DNA of 64,000 bases from an uncultured Acetatifactor sp. (GCA_947589075.1 CANQBS010000001.1:1-64000); one strand, 5' to 3'; positions 54,736 to 64,000 are shown, numbered from the stretch's first letter. The notes: generated from the sequence alone by a model not told the origin. A program made the numbers and translations.

Positions 54736-54763
54736 TTGTAACAAAATATGACTTATCTATAGA
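54736..54763 (+). promoter_or_regulatory. Promoter of cvfB
   Basis: TTGTAA at 54736-54741 and TATAGA at 54758-54763 with a 16-bp spacer. Its position rules out an ATG at 54765 as the start and supports 54801. Confidence 0.6.
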
Positions 54764-54800
54764 AATGATCATCTGGCAGGTCCAGACGGAAAGAGGGAAT

Positions 54801-55637
54801 ATGATTCAATTAGGAGAAAAACAGATACTGGAGATCGTAAAAAAAGTGGATTTTGGCGTATACCTTGCGCCGGATCAGGAGCATACGGACGACAGGGTGC
54901 TGCTTCCGGTCAAGCAGGTGCCTGAGGGAAGTGAGATCGGGGACAGGATGGAGGTGTTTGTTTACCGGGATTCCAGGGACAGGCTCATCGCTACCACCAA
55001 TACTCCCAGGCTTGTGATGGGGCAGGTAGCTCTGCTCAAGGTCGCCCAGGTCAGCAGCATCGGCGCTTTCCTGGACTGGGGACTGGAGAAGGATCTGCTG
55101 CTTCCCTTTAAGCAGCAGACAAAGCGTGTAAAGGAAGGGGAAGAAGTTCTGGTGTCCATGTATGTGGACAAGAGCGCCAGGCTGTGCGCCACCATGAACG
55201 TTTACCGTGACCTGCGCAATGACAGTCCCTATCAAAAGGACGATCGGGTCACCGGCAGAGTATATCAGATCAGCGAAGAGTTCGGGGCTTTTGTGGCGGT
55301 GGACGATCTGTATTCTGCCCTGATCCCCAGAAAAGAGCTTTACGGCCGGGTGGAGATCGGCGAACAGATACAGGCCCGGGTGGCGAATGTGCTGGAGGAC
55401 GGCCGACTGACCCTGAGCATCCGGGAAAAGGCTTACATACAGATGGGAAAAGATGCGGAGATCCTGCTGCATATCCTGGAGGAATATGAGGGCGTTCTGC
55501 CTTTTAACGACAAGGTTTCCCCTGAAATCATCAAGCGGGAGACCGGAATGAGCAAAAATGAATTCAAACGCGCTGTGGGAAAGCTTCTGAAAGAAGGCAA
55601 AATAGAGATCACGGATAAAGTGATCAGGAAAATTTAG
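54801..55637 (+). CDS. cvfB: CvfB-like S1 RNA-binding protein
   Basis: 278 aa with three S1-like OB folds (the second is GQVALLKVAQVSSIGAFLDWGL, the third GRVYQISEEFGAFVAVDDLYSALIP) and a C-terminal winged helix (FNDKVSPEIIKRETGMSKNEFKRAVGKLLKEG). This is the CvfB layout; the S. aureus protein is an RNA-binding virulence regulator. The start is set by AGAGGG and by the promoter position. Confidence 0.88.
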   Translation: MIQLGEKQILEIVKKVDFGVYLAPDQEHTDDRVLLPVKQVPEGSEIGDRMEVFVYRDSRDRLIATTNTPRLVMGQVALLKVAQVSSIGAFLDWGLEKDLLLPFKQQTKRVKEGEEVLVSMYVDKSARLCATMNVYRDLRNDSPYQKDDRVTGRVYQISEEFGAFVAVDDLYSALIPRKELYGRVEIGEQIQARVANVLEDGRLTLSIREKAYIQMGKDAEILLHILEEYEGVLPFNDKVSPEIIKRETGMSKNEFKRAVGKLLKEGKIEITDKVIRKI

Positions 55638-55760
55638 TCATTTTGGTAAAAAACCTATTGCTTTTTTGTAGATTTTTTTGTAAATTTGTATTAAAATGAT
55701 AATTGGGAGAAGGTTTTCTTTTTTGAATACATTTTTACAAAGCCGAAGGAGAGTAGGTTT

Positions 55761-56846
55761 ATGATATCAAATCAGATTTTGCAGAATACCATTGAGGGGC
55801 TGAAGGGCATTGCCAGGGTGGAACTGTGTGTGATGGATGTGGACGGTAAGGAGATCGCCGCGACAAAGGATATGAGCGGCTGCTCGAAGGCGGCGGCCCA
55901 GTTCGCATCTTCTCCCGCAGATTCCCAGGAGATTCAGGGGTTTCAGTATTTTAAGATCTTTGACGATCAGCAGCTGGAATATATTCTGGTGGCTGCCGGC
56001 AGCGGCGAGGACGTTTATATGGTGGGGAAAATGGTTGCCTTTCAGATACAGAATCTGATGGTAGCCTATAAGGAACGCTTTGATAAGGATAACTTTATCA
56101 AGAATCTTCTGTTGGACAATCTCCTTCTGGTGGATATCTACAGCCGTTCCAAAAAGCTTCATATTCAGACGGAGGTTCCCCGGGCCGCGATCATTCTGGA
56201 GGCCGATAACGGCAGGGACAACAATGCCCTGGAGCTGGTGCGGGCCCATTTTGGGGCGAGCACCAAGGATTTTGTTACGGCGGTGGACGAGGGCAATGTG
56301 GTTATTGTGAAGGATATGTCGGAGTCCGACAGCAGCAAGGAGATCGAGAAAACTGCCAGAACCCTGGAAGGAGCCATGAGGAAGGAAGGGCTCAAAGGGA
56401 TCAGGATCGCTTACGGCACTGTGGTGAATGAGATCAAGGAAGTCAGCCGTTCTTATAAGGAAGCGAAAATGGCTCTGGATGTAGGTAAGATCTTCTTTGG
56501 CGAGAGAAATATCATCGCATACGGGGAGCTGGGGATAGGGCGTCTGATCTATCAGCTGCCGATCCCCCTCTGCAGAATGTTTATCAGGGAGATTTTTGGC
56601 AGCAAGAGTCCTGACGAATTTGATGAAGAAACCCTGACCACTATCAGGAAGTTTTTTGAGAACAGTCTGAATGTATCAGAGACCTCGAGGCAGCTTTTCA
56701 TTCACCGCAATACCCTGGTGTACCGTCTTGATAAGCTGCAGAAGAGCACCGGTTTGGATCTGCGTGTGTTTGAGGACGCCATTACTTTTAAGATCGCCAT
56801 GATGGTGGTAAAATACATGCGGTATATGGAGAGCTTTGAGTATTGA
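55761..56846 (+). CDS. CdaR/PucR-family transcriptional regulator
   Basis: 361 aa. An N-terminal sensory domain (residues about 1-130) is followed by a GGDEF-like middle region and the C-terminal PucR-type HTH (SLNVSETSRQLFIHRNTLVYRLDKLQ). Family members control sugar diacid or purine use. The target genes here are not evident; the cell-division genes downstream are 55 bp or more away and are probably not its regulon. GAAGGAGAG precedes the ATG. Confidence 0.85.
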   Translation: MISNQILQNTIEGLKGIARVELCVMDVDGKEIAATKDMSGCSKAAAQFASSPADSQEIQGFQYFKIFDDQQLEYILVAAGSGEDVYMVGKMVAFQIQNLMVAYKERFDKDNFIKNLLLDNLLLVDIYSRSKKLHIQTEVPRAAIILEADNGRDNNALELVRAHFGASTKDFVTAVDEGNVVIVKDMSESDSSKEIEKTARTLEGAMRKEGLKGIRIAYGTVVNEIKEVSRSYKEAKMALDVGKIFFGERNIIAYGELGIGRLIYQLPIPLCRMFIREIFGSKSPDEFDEETLTTIRKFFENSLNVSETSRQLFIHRNTLVYRLDKLQKSTGLDLRVFEDAITFKIAMMVVKYMRYMESFEY

Positions 56847-56919
56847 TATTGAGATCCCCGATATCGGCGGATCGGCTTAGAGCTCCGTTTGGACAGATTA
56901 CATGAGAAAAGGACAGCTT

Positions 56920-57675
56920 ATGACAAAAAAAGAAGAAAGATTAAAAAAGCAGCAGCAGATCATGGAGGAGAAGGGCATTATCTATCTGGATAATGTGACC
57001 AAGTCCTATTCTACAGGATCCCCCGCCATTAACGGCATTACCCTGAGCATCCATAAGGGAGAATTTGTCTTTATCGTGGGAGACAGCGGCTCCGGCAAAT
57101 CCACGCTGATCCGCCTGCTTTTGCGGGAACTGACGGCTACCACCGGAGAGATTTATGTGATGGGCCAGAATGTGGCAAAGATCAGACATGGAAAAATACC
57201 CCAGTACCGCCGGAACCTGGGCGTGGTCTTTCAGGACTTCCGCCTGTTAAACGATAGGAATGTCTATGATAACGTGGCGTTCGCCCAGAGAGTCGTGGAG
57301 GTGCCCAACAGGGAGATCAGGAGAAACGTTCCTGCCATTCTTGCCACGGTAGGACTTGCGGGGAAGTATAAGGCCAAGACCACCCAGCTGTCAGGCGGCG
57401 AGCAGCAGAGAGTCGCCCTGGCCAGGGCCCTGGTGAATAAGCCCTCTATTTTGCTCGCTGACGAGCCTACAGGCAATCTGGATCCTCATAATTCCTGGGA
57501 GATCATGGGACTGCTGGAAGAGATCAACGAGAGGGGAACCACTGTGGTGGTGGTGACTCACAACAGGGAGATCGTCAACGCCATGAAAAAGCGCGTGATC
57601 GCCATGAAGAAGGGAATCATAGTCAGCGACATGGAGGAAGGTGTTTATAACGATGAAGATGATGAAGAGAATTAA
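56920..57675 (+). CDS. ftsE: Cell-division ABC ATPase FtsE
   Basis: 251 aa. Walker A GDSGSGKST, signature LSGGEQQRVALARA and Walker B ILLADEPTGNLD are intact. It has about 15 extra charged N-terminal residues compared with many FtsE proteins. The ATG at 56920 follows AAAAGGA; an ATG at 56902 is possible. Its end overlaps ftsX. FtsEX couples ATP hydrolysis to activation of a cell-wall hydrolase, here very probably the M23 protein at 58629. Confidence 0.92.
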   Translation: MTKKEERLKKQQQIMEEKGIIYLDNVTKSYSTGSPAINGITLSIHKGEFVFIVGDSGSGKSTLIRLLLRELTATTGEIYVMGQNVAKIRHGKIPQYRRNLGVVFQDFRLLNDRNVYDNVAFAQRVVEVPNREIRRNVPAILATVGLAGKYKAKTTQLSGGEQQRVALARALVNKPSILLADEPTGNLDPHNSWEIMGLLEEINERGTTVVVVTHNREIVNAMKKRVIAMKKGIIVSDMEEGVYNDEDDEEN

Positions 57676-58561
57676 TACCTTTTTTTATACGATGGGGCAG
57701 GGCATTTTAAACATTTTCCGCAATAAATGGTTTTCCCTGGCGTCTGTGGCCACGGTTGCCGCATGTCTGTTCCTTCTGGGAGTATTTTTTGCCCTGGTCG
57801 CCAACGTGCAGCATATTGTGAGGACGGTCCAGGAGGATATCTGTCTGACCGTCTTTTTTGTGGAAGGTACCACGAAAGAGCAGGAGGAAGAGATTCATGA
57901 AGCCATAGACAGCCGGGAAGAAGTGCTTAGGACGGACTACCGTTCCGAAGATGAAGAATGGCAAAGATTTAGTAGGGATTATCTTCATGCTGATGTAGAG
58001 GACTTTCCGGGGAATCCACTGACGGGAATGGATCAAATTCGAGTTTACATAAAGGATATCGCAAAACAGGAGGATCTGGCGATTTACATTGAATCTATTC
58101 CGGGGGTAAAACTCGTCCGTCGATCCTGGGATCTTGCCAATGTTTTGACCGCCATTAACAATTTGATATCAGTGGTATTTGTATTTATTATCGCAATTTT
58201 GCTTGTGGTCAGCATTTTCCTGATCGGCAATACGGTTTCCATCGGGATCTCGATCCGGAGGGAAGAGATCAATATTATGAAATATATCGGAGCATCGGAT
58301 TTCTTTGTCAGGGCTCCCTTTGTGCTGGAGGGCATGATCATTGGCCTGGCAGGTTCGTCAATCCCTCTAATATTGATCTATAACGGATATAATACGCTGC
58401 TGTATTATGTGAAGGATCAGTTTACCGTGCTGAGTAATATTTTAGATTTTCTTCCGGTAAAGGATATCTTCCATTTCCTGACGCCGGTTTCCCTCCTGGT
58501 GGGCGTTGGCATCGGTTTTTTTGGCAGTATGTCTACCATCAGAAAGCATCTTCATGTTTAA
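57653..58561 (+). CDS. ftsX: Cell-division membrane protein FtsX
   Basis: 302 aa with the FtsX layout: first membrane helix near residue 25 (WFSLASVATVAACLFLLGVFF), a large outer loop of about 110 residues, then three helices. It overlaps ftsE by 23 bp. The ATG at 57653 is used because GAAGGTG lies nine bases upstream. The outer loop would contact the hydrolase encoded next. Confidence 0.92.
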   Translation: MKMMKRINTFFYTMGQGILNIFRNKWFSLASVATVAACLFLLGVFFALVANVQHIVRTVQEDICLTVFFVEGTTKEQEEEIHEAIDSREEVLRTDYRSEDEEWQRFSRDYLHADVEDFPGNPLTGMDQIRVYIKDIAKQEDLAIYIESIPGVKLVRRSWDLANVLTAINNLISVVFVFIIAILLVVSIFLIGNTVSIGISIRREEINIMKYIGASDFFVRAPFVLEGMIIGLAGSSIPLILIYNGYNTLLYYVKDQFTVLSNILDFLPVKDIFHFLTPVSLLVGVGIGFFGSMSTIRKHLHV

Positions 58562-58628
58562 TGCAGGGACGCCGGGGTAAGGGCGCAGCGGGATATTATT
58601 TGATTTGACCGGGAATTGAGGATAGGGC

Positions 58629-59861
58629 ATGAAAAAGATAAGATTGATTTGCTTTATATTGATACTGACGCTGGCCGTGGTATCTCTGCCTGCCCCTGCG
58701 GTCAGTGCGGAGACTTCTTCTTCCAAGACGGCGAATGAAAGCATCCGGGAGAAAGAGGAAGAGATCAAGAAGGCCAAGGATGATATTAATAAGCTTAAAT
58801 CCGGTGTCAGTGATATCCAGAAGCTGAAAAAGGATCTGGAGAAGAATAAGAATAACCTGGAAAGCTATGTGACAAAGCTGGACGAAAGCATCGACGGGAT
58901 GGAGCAGCATATCCAGGGACTGGAAGTCCAGATCGCGGAGAAAGAGATAGAAATTTCACAGGCGGCGCTGGAACTGGAGCAGGCGGAAGAGGCTGCCCAG
59001 GATCAGTATGATTATATGGTGTCCTGCATAAGATATATTTATGAAGCGAGTTCTGCCTCCACCATCTGGCAGATCCTGTTCACCCTTGATAGTTTTGCGG
59101 ATTTCCTGAATCAGATGGATTACATGAACCGGGTCCAGGAATATAATCAGGAGCTTTTAGAAGAATATGAAGCGAACTGTCGGTACGTTGAACTCTGCAA
59201 AGAAGAGCTGGAGGTAGATAAGGAGCTCCTGGACGAACAGAAAAAAAGCGTTGAGGATGAGCAGGCTCAGATGGAAGCCCTCCTTGATGAAAAGAAGAAG
59301 CAGATCATCAGTTATGAGACGGACATTTCCAATCAGGAAAAGGCTCTTAAGGAGCTGGAGCAGGAGATCGCAGATCAGAACGCTCTGATGGAAGAGCTGG
59401 AAAAACAGGTGGCGGAAGAAAGGGAACGCCTGAGGAGAGAGAATCAAAAGGTTCTGACCTACGACGGCGGCATGTTTAAGTTCCCCCTGGCCACCTATAC
59501 CAGGGTATCTGATGATTTCGGAAACAGGATACATCCTACCCTGCATGTGCCGCAGTTTCATAACGGGGTGGATCTGGCGGCGCCCAAGGGAACTGCAATT
59601 TATGCGGCATATGACGGACAGGTAGTGGCGGCCACCAAGCATTCCACCATGGGAAATTACGTCATGATCGATCACGGGGATGATTTATACACCGTTTATA
59701 TGCATGCTTCTGTTCTTTATGTGTCGAAGGGGGATATGGTCAAACGGGGGGATACCATTGCCGCCGTGGGAATGACCGGAAGGGCCACGGGATATCATCT
59801 GCATTTTGGAGTGCGGAAAAACGGGGTTTATGTGTCGCCCTGGGATTATTTGAAGCAATAG
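58629..59861 (+). CDS. EnvC-like murein hydrolase activator / M23 endopeptidase
   Basis: 410 aa. A signal peptide (cut after PAPAVSAE) is followed by two long coiled-coil blocks (residues about 28-265) and a C-terminal M23 domain with HNGVDLAAP and HLHFG holding the zinc ligands. The zinc residues look complete, so unlike E. coli EnvC it may cut peptidoglycan peptides itself. Its place directly after ftsX indicates the FtsEX-controlled hydrolase. Confidence 0.9.
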   Translation: MKKIRLICFILILTLAVVSLPAPAVSAETSSSKTANESIREKEEEIKKAKDDINKLKSGVSDIQKLKKDLEKNKNNLESYVTKLDESIDGMEQHIQGLEVQIAEKEIEISQAALELEQAEEAAQDQYDYMVSCIRYIYEASSASTIWQILFTLDSFADFLNQMDYMNRVQEYNQELLEEYEANCRYVELCKEELEVDKELLDEQKKSVEDEQAQMEALLDEKKKQIISYETDISNQEKALKELEQEIADQNALMEELEKQVAEERERLRRENQKVLTYDGGMFKFPLATYTRVSDDFGNRIHPTLHVPQFHNGVDLAAPKGTAIYAAYDGQVVAATKHSTMGNYVMIDHGDDLYTVYMHASVLYVSKGDMVKRGDTIAAVGMTGRATGYHLHFGVRKNGVYVSPWDYLKQ

Positions 59862-59900
59862 CTGAGAAAGACGGATAAGCGGACGGAAGGGGCATGATCT

Positions 59901-61250
59901 ATGGATCGTTATGAAGCGAATGGGGACAATGAATTTTTGAATGAAGAGACCCTTGAAAATCTCAGACCGGAGAATTTACAGCCGGAGAATTTACAGGGCA
60001 GCAGGCATCCGGGACAGGAAGCCAGGAAGAAGAACAGGGGGCATTTTTATGGCGGTCTGATTACCGGCATGGTGGTTTCTTTCCTGATTATCTGTGTAGT
60101 ATACCTGGCCGTCCGGATCGAAGAGCGGGTGGGGATCATTCAGGAAAGCGCATCCCAGGGAAGCGTGTCAGAGTCTTCTGTGCTGGGAAAGATGCAGACC
60201 ATCGAACAGATCATCCGGTATTATTACTACCAGGATGAGGATATTGACGACCAGGAGATGGAGGAAGGCGCTTACCGGGGTTTGGTACAATCTCTGGGGG
60301 ATCCCTATTCCGAGTATTATTCCAAGGAAGAGCTGGAAAGTCTTATGGATCAGACGGAAGGCGTATACTATGGCATTGGCGCCGGCGTGCAGCTGGATCC
60401 GGACAGTTCCTATTCGAAGATCATAAAAGTATACAGCGGAACCCCTGCGGAAGAGGCCGGGCTGCGTGAAAACGATATCATCTATAAGATAGACGGAGTA
60501 GATACCTATGGGATGTCTACCACAGAAGTGGTGGGATTGATCAAAGGAGAAGAAGGGACCTATGTAAATATCACTGTTGTCAGGGAAGGCGAGCCTGATT
60601 ATCTGAGCCTGGATGTGCAGAGACGGAAGGTAAATATTCCTACTGTAGATTTTAAAATGCTGGACGAGGAAAAGGCATATATTCAGATCACGGAATTTGA
60701 TTCCATCACAGTGGATCAGTTTACGGATGCCCTGGCTATGGCAAAGGGCAATCACATGAAAGGGCTTGTGCTGGATCTTCGGGGCAATCCCGGCGGAAGC
60801 CTGGATGCCGTGGTGAAGATATCCCAGATGCTTCTGCCAAAGGGACTTATCGTCTATACAGAGGATAAATACGGAAAACGGATGGAATATTCCTGTGACG
60901 GAAGCCGCCAGATTGATGTGCCTATGGTGGTTCTGGTGGATGGAAATTCGGCCAGCGCTTCCGAAATCCTTGCCGGCGCCATTAAGGATTATGGGATTGG
61001 AACCCTGGTGGGAACCACAACTTTTGGGAAAGGGATCGTGCAGTCCATCATTACTTTGGAGGATGAGTCGGCTGTGAAGGTGACGGTCAGCAGGTATTTT
61101 ACGCCAAAAGGAAATAATATCCACGGCATCGGCATAGAGCCGGATGTGGAATGTATTTTCGACGGGGAAGCATACTATGGCAGCCCGGATCATCCGGATA
61201 ACCAGTTAGATGAGGCGAAGCGGGTGCTGGGAGAGCTGATCGGCGCATGA
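59901..61250 (+). CDS. S41 carboxyl-terminal processing protease (CtpA/CtpB-like)
   Basis: 449 aa. A cytoplasmic tail with a repeated PENLQ unit (59965-60000) leads to a membrane helix (about residues 50-75), a PDZ domain (about residues 125-215) and the S41 domain with GNSASASEIL holding the Ser and TTFGKG holding the Lys. It acts outside the membrane and trims C-termini of proteins. A ctp gene following ftsEX and an M23 hydrolase gene is common in Firmicutes. Confidence 0.9.
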   Translation: MDRYEANGDNEFLNEETLENLRPENLQPENLQGSRHPGQEARKKNRGHFYGGLITGMVVSFLIICVVYLAVRIEERVGIIQESASQGSVSESSVLGKMQTIEQIIRYYYYQDEDIDDQEMEEGAYRGLVQSLGDPYSEYYSKEELESLMDQTEGVYYGIGAGVQLDPDSSYSKIIKVYSGTPAEEAGLRENDIIYKIDGVDTYGMSTTEVVGLIKGEEGTYVNITVVREGEPDYLSLDVQRRKVNIPTVDFKMLDEEKAYIQITEFDSITVDQFTDALAMAKGNHMKGLVLDLRGNPGGSLDAVVKISQMLLPKGLIVYTEDKYGKRMEYSCDGSRQIDVPMVVLVDGNSASASEILAGAIKDYGIGTLVGTTTFGKGIVQSIITLEDESAVKVTVSRYFTPKGNNIHGIGIEPDVECIFDGEAYYGSPDHPDNQLDEAKRVLGELIGA

Positions 61251-61332
61251 AATGCCGGTCTGTGAATGAAACACCGGCGGGCGCATGAAATAGGAGAATT
61301 ACGGTACTGAGGCTATAGAGAATCAAAAGGCT

Positions 61333-61458
61333 TTGGAAAACAGAAATATTACGATCCATGATATCGCCAGAGAGGCAGGGATGCCCGCTGCAACGGTATC
61401 CCGGGCGCTGACGAATAACGCCAATGTACGCCCGGGAAAAAGGAGAAGATGGGTCTGA
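61333..61458 (+). pseudogene. LacI-family regulator, N-terminal HTH remnant
   Basis: About 41 codons encode a typical LacI helix-turn-helix (NITIHDIAREAGMPAATVSR). The frame then runs into a stop, and the ligand-binding domain is missing. There is no good start codon (a TTG at 61333 at best). It is a relic. The following 450 bases up to the GT2 gene hold a hairpin and no gene that I can support. Confidence 0.75.
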
Positions 61459-61647
61459 TGGAGTCTCTGGATCTATTGTCGGAAGCTTCTGAAAGCACCT
61501 ATCCTCAGAGTATGGAGCGCCTGGTTGGAGAAAGGGCTGCGTCTTTGAGGCGGAAGGGAAAACTTCCGGAGAAATCGTATTTTGGGACGAACCGGATATC
61601 GGATAAGGATAAGAAGGTTTTAAGGAGAAGAAGGTTTTTGTCTGTTG

Positions 61648-61696
61648 GCGAAACTGGCCGTTTGTCATCTGTTCTGGGACAAATGGCCAGTTTCGC
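61648..61696. repeat. 19-bp near-perfect inverted repeat
   Basis: GCGAAACTGGCC plus TTTGTC on the left (61648-61666) pairs with GACAAA plus GGCCAGTTTCGC on the right (61678-61696), with one G-T mismatch and an 11-nt loop. No T-run follows. Only one copy is seen in the window. Confidence 0.75.
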
Positions 61697-61925
61697 GTAA
61701 GAGGGGACTGGTAAGAGAAAATTGTAGGAGGACTCAGAATCTGGCTCTGAAAACGGAGGGGGAGACACGAGCATGGAAGATGCAGGATCTGGTTCCTGCT
61801 TGTAAATCAGGAAAGTGTATGTTAATATGGAAATGTAGACATTATGGCAGAAAATAGAAGCATGTTGCTCCTGCCTGGAGCTTGATTGGTCAATAGCTGC
61901 GCAGATTGGAAAAAGGATAAGGAAA

Positions 61926-62957
61926 ATGTTGGATTTAAGTGTGATAGTACCTGTTTACAATATGGCAAAGGATGGAGATTTGGAATATTGTATCAATTCT
62001 CTGGTAGGGCAGACCTTGCAAAGCATGGAAATTATAGCTGTCGACGACGCCTCCACGGATAATTCTCTGGAGATCCTTCGGGAATTCGAAAAAAAATATC
62101 CCGGAAGAGTGAAAGTGATCGCTTCACCGGAGAACAGAAGGCAGGGAGGGGCAAAAAATCTGGGTCTGCAGGAAGCACAGGGGCGGTATATAGGTTTTAT
62201 GGACGCAGACGACTGGGCTCTTGAAGATATGTATGAAAAGATGGTGACACTTGCAAAGAATAAGGGGGCAGATGTGGTCGGAACGGATATGAGCAGAGTC
62301 TATGAACATACCATGACTCCGGCACAGAGGGAGGAGTGTAATTTTTTGAGTCAGACGGGAGTATTCGATCATGAATTAAGGAAAAAGTATCTGCTGCATC
62401 CCGGACCCCTAGTCACAAAAATATATGCGCGAGAGATTTTTCTTGACCGGGAATTCCGATTTCCTGAGCACATGTCCTATGAGGACAATGCTGTTTTTGT
62501 TGAAATAGGAATGCGGATGAAGCATTTTGAGCATATACCGGAAGCGAATTTATTTTACTATCAGCATAGGGATTCAACAACGCATGCCATTGATCTGAAA
62601 AAATGCCGGGATCGAATGGAAGCAATGCGCATTATGCTGGAAAACGCTGAAAAAAATGGGGCATTGAGGGAGTACGGTGAGGTGATCGAGTACCATTTCT
62701 GCACTCTTTTTTACCGAAACACTTTGTTTTCCTATATGCAAAGTAAGCTCAGAAAGAATATGAACTTTATAAAAAAAATAGGAAAGGAAATGTTGTCCAC
62801 ATTTCCCGATTTTCGTCAAAATCCCTATTATCTTCAAAATGTCAGTGATTACGAACAGAAATTGATCAATCTGCATTTGAAGTCCGCAGCAGCGTTTATG
62901 GTTGTTTACAAGCTGAAGCAGATATCCAAAAAAATCAAGGGCGGGAGTTTGATATAA
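61926..62957 (+). CDS. Family 2 glycosyltransferase
   Basis: 343 aa. The GT-A fold begins at LSVIVPVYN, with the nucleotide-binding block VDDASTDNS and the metal-binding DxD as GFMDADDW near residue 97. It has no membrane helix. It would transfer a sugar from a nucleotide-sugar to a surface glycan or lipid. No other glycan genes are adjacent, so the product is unknown. GGATAAGGA precedes the ATG. Confidence 0.88.
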   Translation: MLDLSVIVPVYNMAKDGDLEYCINSLVGQTLQSMEIIAVDDASTDNSLEILREFEKKYPGRVKVIASPENRRQGGAKNLGLQEAQGRYIGFMDADDWALEDMYEKMVTLAKNKGADVVGTDMSRVYEHTMTPAQREECNFLSQTGVFDHELRKKYLLHPGPLVTKIYAREIFLDREFRFPEHMSYEDNAVFVEIGMRMKHFEHIPEANLFYYQHRDSTTHAIDLKKCRDRMEAMRIMLENAEKNGALREYGEVIEYHFCTLFYRNTLFSYMQSKLRKNMNFIKKIGKEMLSTFPDFRQNPYYLQNVSDYEQKLINLHLKSAAAFMVVYKLKQISKKIKGGSLI

Positions 62958-63014
62958 TAACGTAATGGTAACTGACGAAAATAATTTCAGAATTAAATTT
63001 TCGGAGGTGTTTTT

Positions 63015-64000
63015 GTGCAGTCTGAGCAGGAAGAAAGCAGAAATGTTTTTTTATATACGGCGCCTGGCGGAAATGGGGAAAACGGCGGCATTTTCAAGCT
63101 CCATGCCCCTTACCAGCCTACCGGCGATCAGCCCAAAGCCATAGCCGATCTCGTGAAGGGGTTCCGGGAAGGCAACCAGTTCCAGACCCTCCTTGGAGTC
63201 ACCGGCTCCGGAAAGACCTTCACCATGGCCAATGTCATTGCCGCCTTAAATAAGCCGACTCTGGTCATAGCCCACAATAAGACTCTGGCCGGGCAGCTTT
63301 ACGGAGAGTTCAAGGAGTTTTTTCCGGAGAATGCGGTGGAGTATTTTGTATCCTATTATGACTACTATCAGCCGGAGGCTTATGTGCCCTCTTCGGATAC
63401 CTATATCGCCAAGGATTCCTCCATCAATGACGAGATCGACAAGCTGCGGCTTTCCGCAACGGCATCCCTGACGGAGCGCAGGGACGTGGTGGTGGTGGCA
63501 AGCGTGTCCTGTATCTATGGGCTGGGCAGCCCGGAGGAATGGAAGCAGATGACCATATCCCTGCGGCCGGGGATGGTTAAGGAGCGGGATCAGGTGATCC
63601 GTGAGCTCATTGATATGCAGTATGACCGCAATGAGATGGAGGTGAAGAGAGGCTGCTTTCGGGTTCGTGGGGATGTGCTGGAGATCTATCCTGCCCAGGG
63701 CGGGGATTATCTGGTCCGGGTGGAATTTTTCGGGGATGAGATAGACAGAATCTCCGAGGTGGATCCCCTGAATGGAAAGATTCATGCCACGCTGAGCCAT
63801 ATTCTCATTTTCCCTGCTTCTCATTATGTGGTGGGTCAGGATAAGATCAACGCGGCCTGTGTGGAGATTGAGAAAGAGCTGGAAGAGCGGATCCGGTATT
63901 TTAAAGGAGAGGACAAGCTTCTGGAGGCTCAGAGGATCTCGGAACGGACGAATTTTGATATCGAGATGCTGCGGGAAACGGGTTTCTGCTCCGGTATCGA
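63015..64000 (+). CDS. uvrB: Excinuclease ABC subunit B, 3' end outside window
   Basis: The first 328 codons of UvrB. The start is a GTG preceded by GGAGGTG. The family's usual N-terminus [20 protein letters not shown] begins about 27 residues in, so this protein has an N-terminal extension. Walker A is GVTGSGKT, and the beta-hairpin region [12 protein letters not shown] and [10 protein letters not shown] are conserved. It loads onto damaged DNA with UvrA in nucleotide excision repair. Confidence 0.95.
   Translation, partial: MQSEQEESRNVFLYTAPGGNGENGGIFKLHAPYQPTGDQPKAIADLVKGFREGNQFQTLLGVTGSGKTFTMANVIAALNKPTLVIAHNKTLAGQLYGEFKEFFPENAVEYFVSYYDYYQPEAYVPSSDTYIAKDSSINDEIDKLRLSATASLTERRDVVVVASVSCIYGLGSPEEWKQMTISLRPGMVKERDQVIRELIDMQYDRNEMEVKRGCFRVRGDVLEIYPAQGGDYLVRVEFFGDEIDRISEVDPLNGKIHATLSHILIFPASHYVVGQDKINAACVEIEKELEERIRYFKGEDKLLEAQRISERTNFDIEMLRETGFCSGI

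Noticed and set aside
61449-61700. Possible 83-aa gene after the lacI relic
   Set aside because: The composition is Arg/Ser-rich without domain resemblance, it lies over the inverted repeat at 61648, and its apparent ribosome binding site is part of the lacI relic.

Overview
The window looks like a chromosomal segment of a gut-type Clostridia, most likely Lachnospiraceae. The reasons are the mix of hemicellulose glycosidases, a Csp-like subtilase, DUF3842, CvfB, CdaR, FtsEX with an M23 hydrolase, UvrB, an oligoendopeptidase F and strong AGGAGG ribosome binding sites. The genus cannot be fixed from sequence alone. Almost every gene lies on the + strand. The window opens inside a GH26 gene and closes inside uvrB.

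Layout. 1-10.1 kb is a hemicellulose locus: GH26 mannanase (5' truncated by the window), GH1, GH31 alpha-xylosidase, GH2 beta-mannosidase, GH43 and a type B carboxylesterase, closed by a strong terminator. 10.2-12.7 kb is a metal-efflux pair (free-standing HMA protein and P1B ATPase) behind an ArsR/SmtB-type operator. 12.8-14.6 kb is a subtilase whose catalytic Asp position is Ser. 14.8-15.6 kb is a decayed AAA-ATPase/nuclease gene. 15.7-33.4 kb is a visibly AT-richer block: an XRE regulator, a TPR/LRR membrane protein, a first dlt-like cluster (transglutaminase-like protein, carrier protein, MBOAT, asparagine synthetase, SGNH-like protein, lipoprotein), then a Ser/Thr kinase/TPR/transglutaminase cluster. 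The block ends with a truncated copy of the TPR/LRR gene. 33.5-43.5 kb returns to higher GC: a GT-C-like membrane protein and a second dlt-like cluster (transglutaminase-like protein, Asp/Glu-type racemase, amino-acid adenylating ligase, MBOAT, lipoprotein, carrier protein, SGNH-like protein). 43.5-49.1 kb holds a histidine phosphatase, a Nudix-Nudix-HAD fusion, an unrecognised probable alpha-toroid protein and an MFS permease. 49.2-64 kb is mostly housekeeping: tRNA-Gln, pepF, DUF3842, Uma2, an ECF S component with a structured leader, acyl-ACP thioesterase, cvfB, cdaR, ftsE-ftsX-M23 hydrolase-S41 protease, a lacI remnant, GT2 and uvrB.

The most interesting material is the pair of dlt-like clusters. 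Both contain the same five protein types, and four of the five pairs (carrier protein, MBOAT, SGNH-like protein, lipoprotein) are clearly paralogous. They differ in the enzymes that would supply the group to be transferred: racemase plus adenylating ligase in one, asparagine synthetase in the other. I infer a surface-modification system in which an amino-acid-derived group is activated, loaded on the carrier protein, passed across the membrane by the MBOAT protein and transferred outside by the SGNH-like protein. The SGNH-like proteins carry Cys where the nucleophilic Ser is expected. The kinase/TPR/transglutaminase genes between the clusters may sense or build the same surface structure; that link rests only on position and shared domains.

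The window also holds two families of non-coding palindromic elements (two copies each) and many short in-frame tandem repeats inside otherwise ordinary genes. I saw no CRISPR array, insertion sequence, prophage or rRNA gene.
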